NCBI RefSeq assembly: GCF_000188695.1
Contig: NW_004754894.1
Coordinates: forward strand, 296,299 to 308,798
DNA from: Salpingoeca rosetta
Lineage: Eukaryota; Opisthokonta; Choanoflagellata; Craspedida; Salpingoecidae
Reading direction: 5' to 3'
DNA length: 12,500 bases
The notes beneath the pieces are model-generated. The model made no database searches. It saw only the letters and a program-made list of their open reading frames with translations, and was not told where the DNA came from. Numbering within the stretch: position 1 is the stretch's first letter; the number at the start of each line of letters is the position of its first letter. The position numbers and the translations under genes are program-made. Below are positions 10,587 through 12,500 of this stretch, piece by piece.

Positions 10587-10599
10587 TTCTGAGTCAGCA
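10587..10599. promoter_or_regulatory. Near-perfect T-MARE (Maf/NF-E2-type) bZIP element
   Basis: TTCTGAGTCAGCA matches the palindromic Maf recognition element TGCTGASTCAGCA at 12 of 13 positions, with an intact AP-1 core TGAGTCA. A CRE-like TGACGT lies at 10575-10580. It sits about 345 bp upstream of the OvoA start, possibly inside the first intron of the divergent gene. Single-site match only. Confidence 0.35.
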
Positions 10600-10706
10600 G
10601 AATACACGTTGGGAAGATTGGTGCAAGTCATCAATTAATCTTCACGACCCAATGTGAGTGCGCGGACGTTGATGAGGGAAGGAAAGCAAGAAGGGAGTTG
10701 TTGTCG

Positions 10707-10848
<142 letters not shown>

Positions 10849-10978
10849 GTGATTGTGTGTGATTGTCTTTGTTTCTCTTGTTGTCTGTGTCTGCATGCTC
10901 GGTTTGTTTACTTGGTTGATGTGCTCTCTCTCTCACCCTCACTCACACACACTATCTTTGTCTTTTCTTGTTCGGATC

Positions 10979-11013
10979 CACACCCCACACCCCACACCCC
11001 ATACCCCACACCA
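10979..11013. repeat. 7-bp tandem repeat CACACCC
   Basis: About five copies of CACACCC, one altered to CATACCC, end about 30 nt before the acceptor AG at 11041-11042. Confidence 0.85.
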
Positions 11014-11042
11014 CGTGGCCCACAACCCTCCGCAAACGACAG

Positions 11043-11190
11043 GGCGGAGGCGGTGACGACGGATACGCTGACCATCTTCTTAACGCTGGGCTTCTTTGCG
11101 CTGTTGCTGGTGGGGATTGTCGTGACGCGGGTGACCCACGCGCTGTGCTTCAAGCAGTTTCGCATCGACGAGCGCGGCCACGTATACTAA
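11043..11190 (+). CDS. Small single-pass membrane protein, terminal exon
   Basis: After the acceptor CGACAG (ending 11042) the frame reads AEAVTTDTL, then a hydrophobic helix TIFLTLGFFALLLVGIVV, then TRVTHALCFKQFRIDERG-HVY and stop: 49 codons including the stop. One transmembrane segment with a basic C-terminal side is clear. The first exon is uncertain. ATGATGCG at 10564-10571 followed by donor GTGTGA would join in phase (MMR-AEAV...) to give about 51 aa. GTGAGT at 10654 is another good donor, but no open upstream exon was found for it. I do not recognise the family. The gene is divergent from OvoA, and its stop lies 71 bp before the next start codon. Confidence 0.6.
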
Positions 11191-11205
11191 GCAGGGCACA
11201 CCACC

Positions 11206-11252
11206 AGCACAGCAAGCAGCCAGCAAAGCAAGCAGCCAGCAAAGCAAGCAGC
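11206..11252. repeat. Tandem AGCAAGCAGCCAGCAA repeat in the 5' UTR of the 11262 gene
   Basis: A 16-bp unit repeated about 2.5 times directly before the ATG at 11262. A similar A/G/C repeat precedes MRPL13. Confidence 0.85.
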
Positions 11253-11261
11253 AACGGCGCC

Positions 11262-12409
11262 ATGCCCACTTCTCCGCCAACAGCAACGCGTCGTGTCGAG
11301 GATAACGCGCACCAGCGCAGCAAACAAGAACAAGAAGAAACAGAAGAAGAAGAAGAAGATCGCAAGCCCAAGAAGGCGTTCTCCTTCTTTGCGAGCGCAG
11401 ACGACATCGATCTCACAGGTGTACACGCGTGTCGTGTGCGCATGCGTGTGTGTGCGTGTGTGCGTGTGTGCGCGCGTGTGCATGCACGTTTGGTAGCGTG
11501 TGCGTGTGTGTGTGTTGCTGCGTGTTTACGTGGGCTGCCGCTCCCCAACGGTCAGATAGGTCACGGGCGCGGTTCAACACAAAGAATTCTCCTCAATCAC
11601 GCTCAACCTCGGACTGCCTGCTCATCTCACACTCAACCCAACTCCATCCTCCTTCTCATTCCTCCCGGCCTCTGCCCTTTAGACTCTGACGATTCGGATA
11701 CCGATGACGAGGACGGTGATCGCAAACGCACCAAGAAGGGAGACGATGGGAGCGATGAAGGAGACGATGGTGGCGAACTGGCAGCGAAGAAGAGCAAAGC
11801 AGAGGCGCTGCCTTCGCTGGATGACTTGCTCTCCGACAAGAAGCTGGCCAAGCCAACCTTCCTGGAGAACCAGCTCACCGCAAAGGATGTCAAGACGTTT
11901 GACGCAAGGGAGCCCGAGGTGGCGCCCACACCGTGGGTGAAGCTGCCTGGGCAGGAGAAGTCTGCTGAACAAAAGGCAAAGCAAGAGGTAACATGGAGCA
12001 ACCTCTCTGCATCATACTGCATGTTGCTGGTGGTGGTTGCTGCTGCTGCTGGTGGTGGTGGTGGTTGTTGTTGTTTGATGAACTTGTTTGCTAGGCTTGC
12101 CGCTGTGCTTGCTGTGCTTGCTGTGCTTGCTGTAGTGTGGTGTGTGGTGGGCGTGCTATCAGGCAGTGGTCTTTGGCTAACGAGGGGTGTGGTTCTGTTT
12201 ATTCACGAGACGCGTGCTTCTGGTGTGCTGCATCACCAACAGCGGAAGCGGGCCGAGCAGCAGGCAAAGGCAGACGGCGTGGCACTGGAAGTCATGGCTG
12301 CAGCCCACGCTTTCAGCTCTGTGCGTCAATGTGTGCGTCTGTGTGTGTGTGTGTTGTGTGTGTGATGGCTTTACAGAAACCCCATCGCTGGTGTCACGAG
12401 CGTTTTTAG
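11262..12409 (+). CDS. Acidic/lysine-rich, probably nuclear protein of unknown function (weak C1orf52-like resemblance)
   Basis: Start ATG 11262 (ggcgccATGc). Exon 11262-11418 encodes a Glu run and then KKAFSFFASADDIDLT. Exon 11683-11987 (phase 1 join) encodes an Asp/Ser-rich stretch (SDDSDTDDEDGD), basic patches (RKRTKKGD, AKKSKAE) and the only conserved-looking core, ALPSLDDLLSDKKLAKPTFL through TPWVKLPGQ. Exon 12243-12320 continues a charged helix (RKRAEQQAKADGVALEV). The core order 'xxDLLxxxxxPxFLxNxL...W' recalls the UPF0690/C1orf52 family, but I am not sure. The end is uncertain. Acceptor 12376 gives a short last exon stopping at 12409 after an intron of only 56 nt. An alternative frame there reads NPIAGVTSVFSNIGRDSF, so the true gene may run past the edge. 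Confidence 0.55.
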
Positions 12410-12455
12410 CAACATTGGCAGGGACTCATTTCCACTTCTCTGCTCCCTCCTTCTC

Positions 12456-12500
12456 TCGTGCGCTCTGTCTGTCTGTCTGCCTGTCTGCCTGTCTGTCTGT
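12456..12500. repeat. (TCTG)n microsatellite at the right edge
   Basis: TCTG/CCTG tetranucleotides begin at about 12466 after CT-rich sequence and continue to the window end. Confidence 0.9.

Noticed and set aside
10979..11013. Interstitial telomere-like repeat
   Set aside because: The unit is CACACCC, not the TTAGGG-type repeat, and the run is about five copies in a probable intron end.

Overview
This window looks like nuclear DNA from a unicellular relative of animals, most likely a choanoflagellate. Salpingoeca rosetta is my best guess, by inference only. The grounds are spliceosomal introns with GT/AG ends in every gene, GC-rich exons with animal-like protein sequences, Kozak-like start contexts (a purine at -3, usually G at +4), short intergenic gaps, and a very heavy load of (GT)n/(CA)n tracts lying almost entirely in introns and spacers. 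No rRNA, tRNA, CRISPR array or transposon was recognised.

Layout from left to right. (1) 133-2322, minus: the N-terminal ~228 residues, in eight exons, of a PELP1/Rix1-like ribosome-biogenesis protein that runs off the left edge. (2) 2569-4505, minus: a complete five-exon cob(I)alamin adenosyltransferase (MMAB/PduO type) with an unusual acidic insertion and a hydrophobic C-terminal tail. (3) 4767-6362, plus: a complete five-exon mitochondrial ribosomal protein uL13m (MRPL13), head-to-head with MMAB across 261 bp. (4) 6363-7434: a convergent intergenic spacer of simple repeats. (5) 7435-10243, minus: a complete two-exon ovothiol synthase OvoA of 868 aa with an apparent mitochondrial presequence. 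(6) 11043-11190, plus: the terminal exon of a small single-pass membrane protein, divergent from OvoA. (7) 11262 to about 12409, plus: an acidic, lysine-rich, probably nuclear protein whose 3' end is uncertain.

Functionally, MMAB, MRPL13 and probably OvoA act in mitochondria (adenosylcobalamin synthesis, mitoribosome, thiol-histidine antioxidant synthesis). PELP1-like acts in nuclear 60S ribosome maturation. Exon boundaries were deduced by hand from splice-site dinucleotides, reading phase and fit to the protein families. Phases agree across all joins in genes 1-3 and 5.

The most interesting pattern is a strand polarity of the intronic microsatellites. In the sense direction, TG-rich tracts follow the 5' splice site and CA-rich tracts precede the 3' splice site, in genes on both strands. 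Other points are the membrane-tail MMAB, the mitochondrial-type OvoA, and a near-perfect Maf/NF-E2-type element in the OvoA upstream region.
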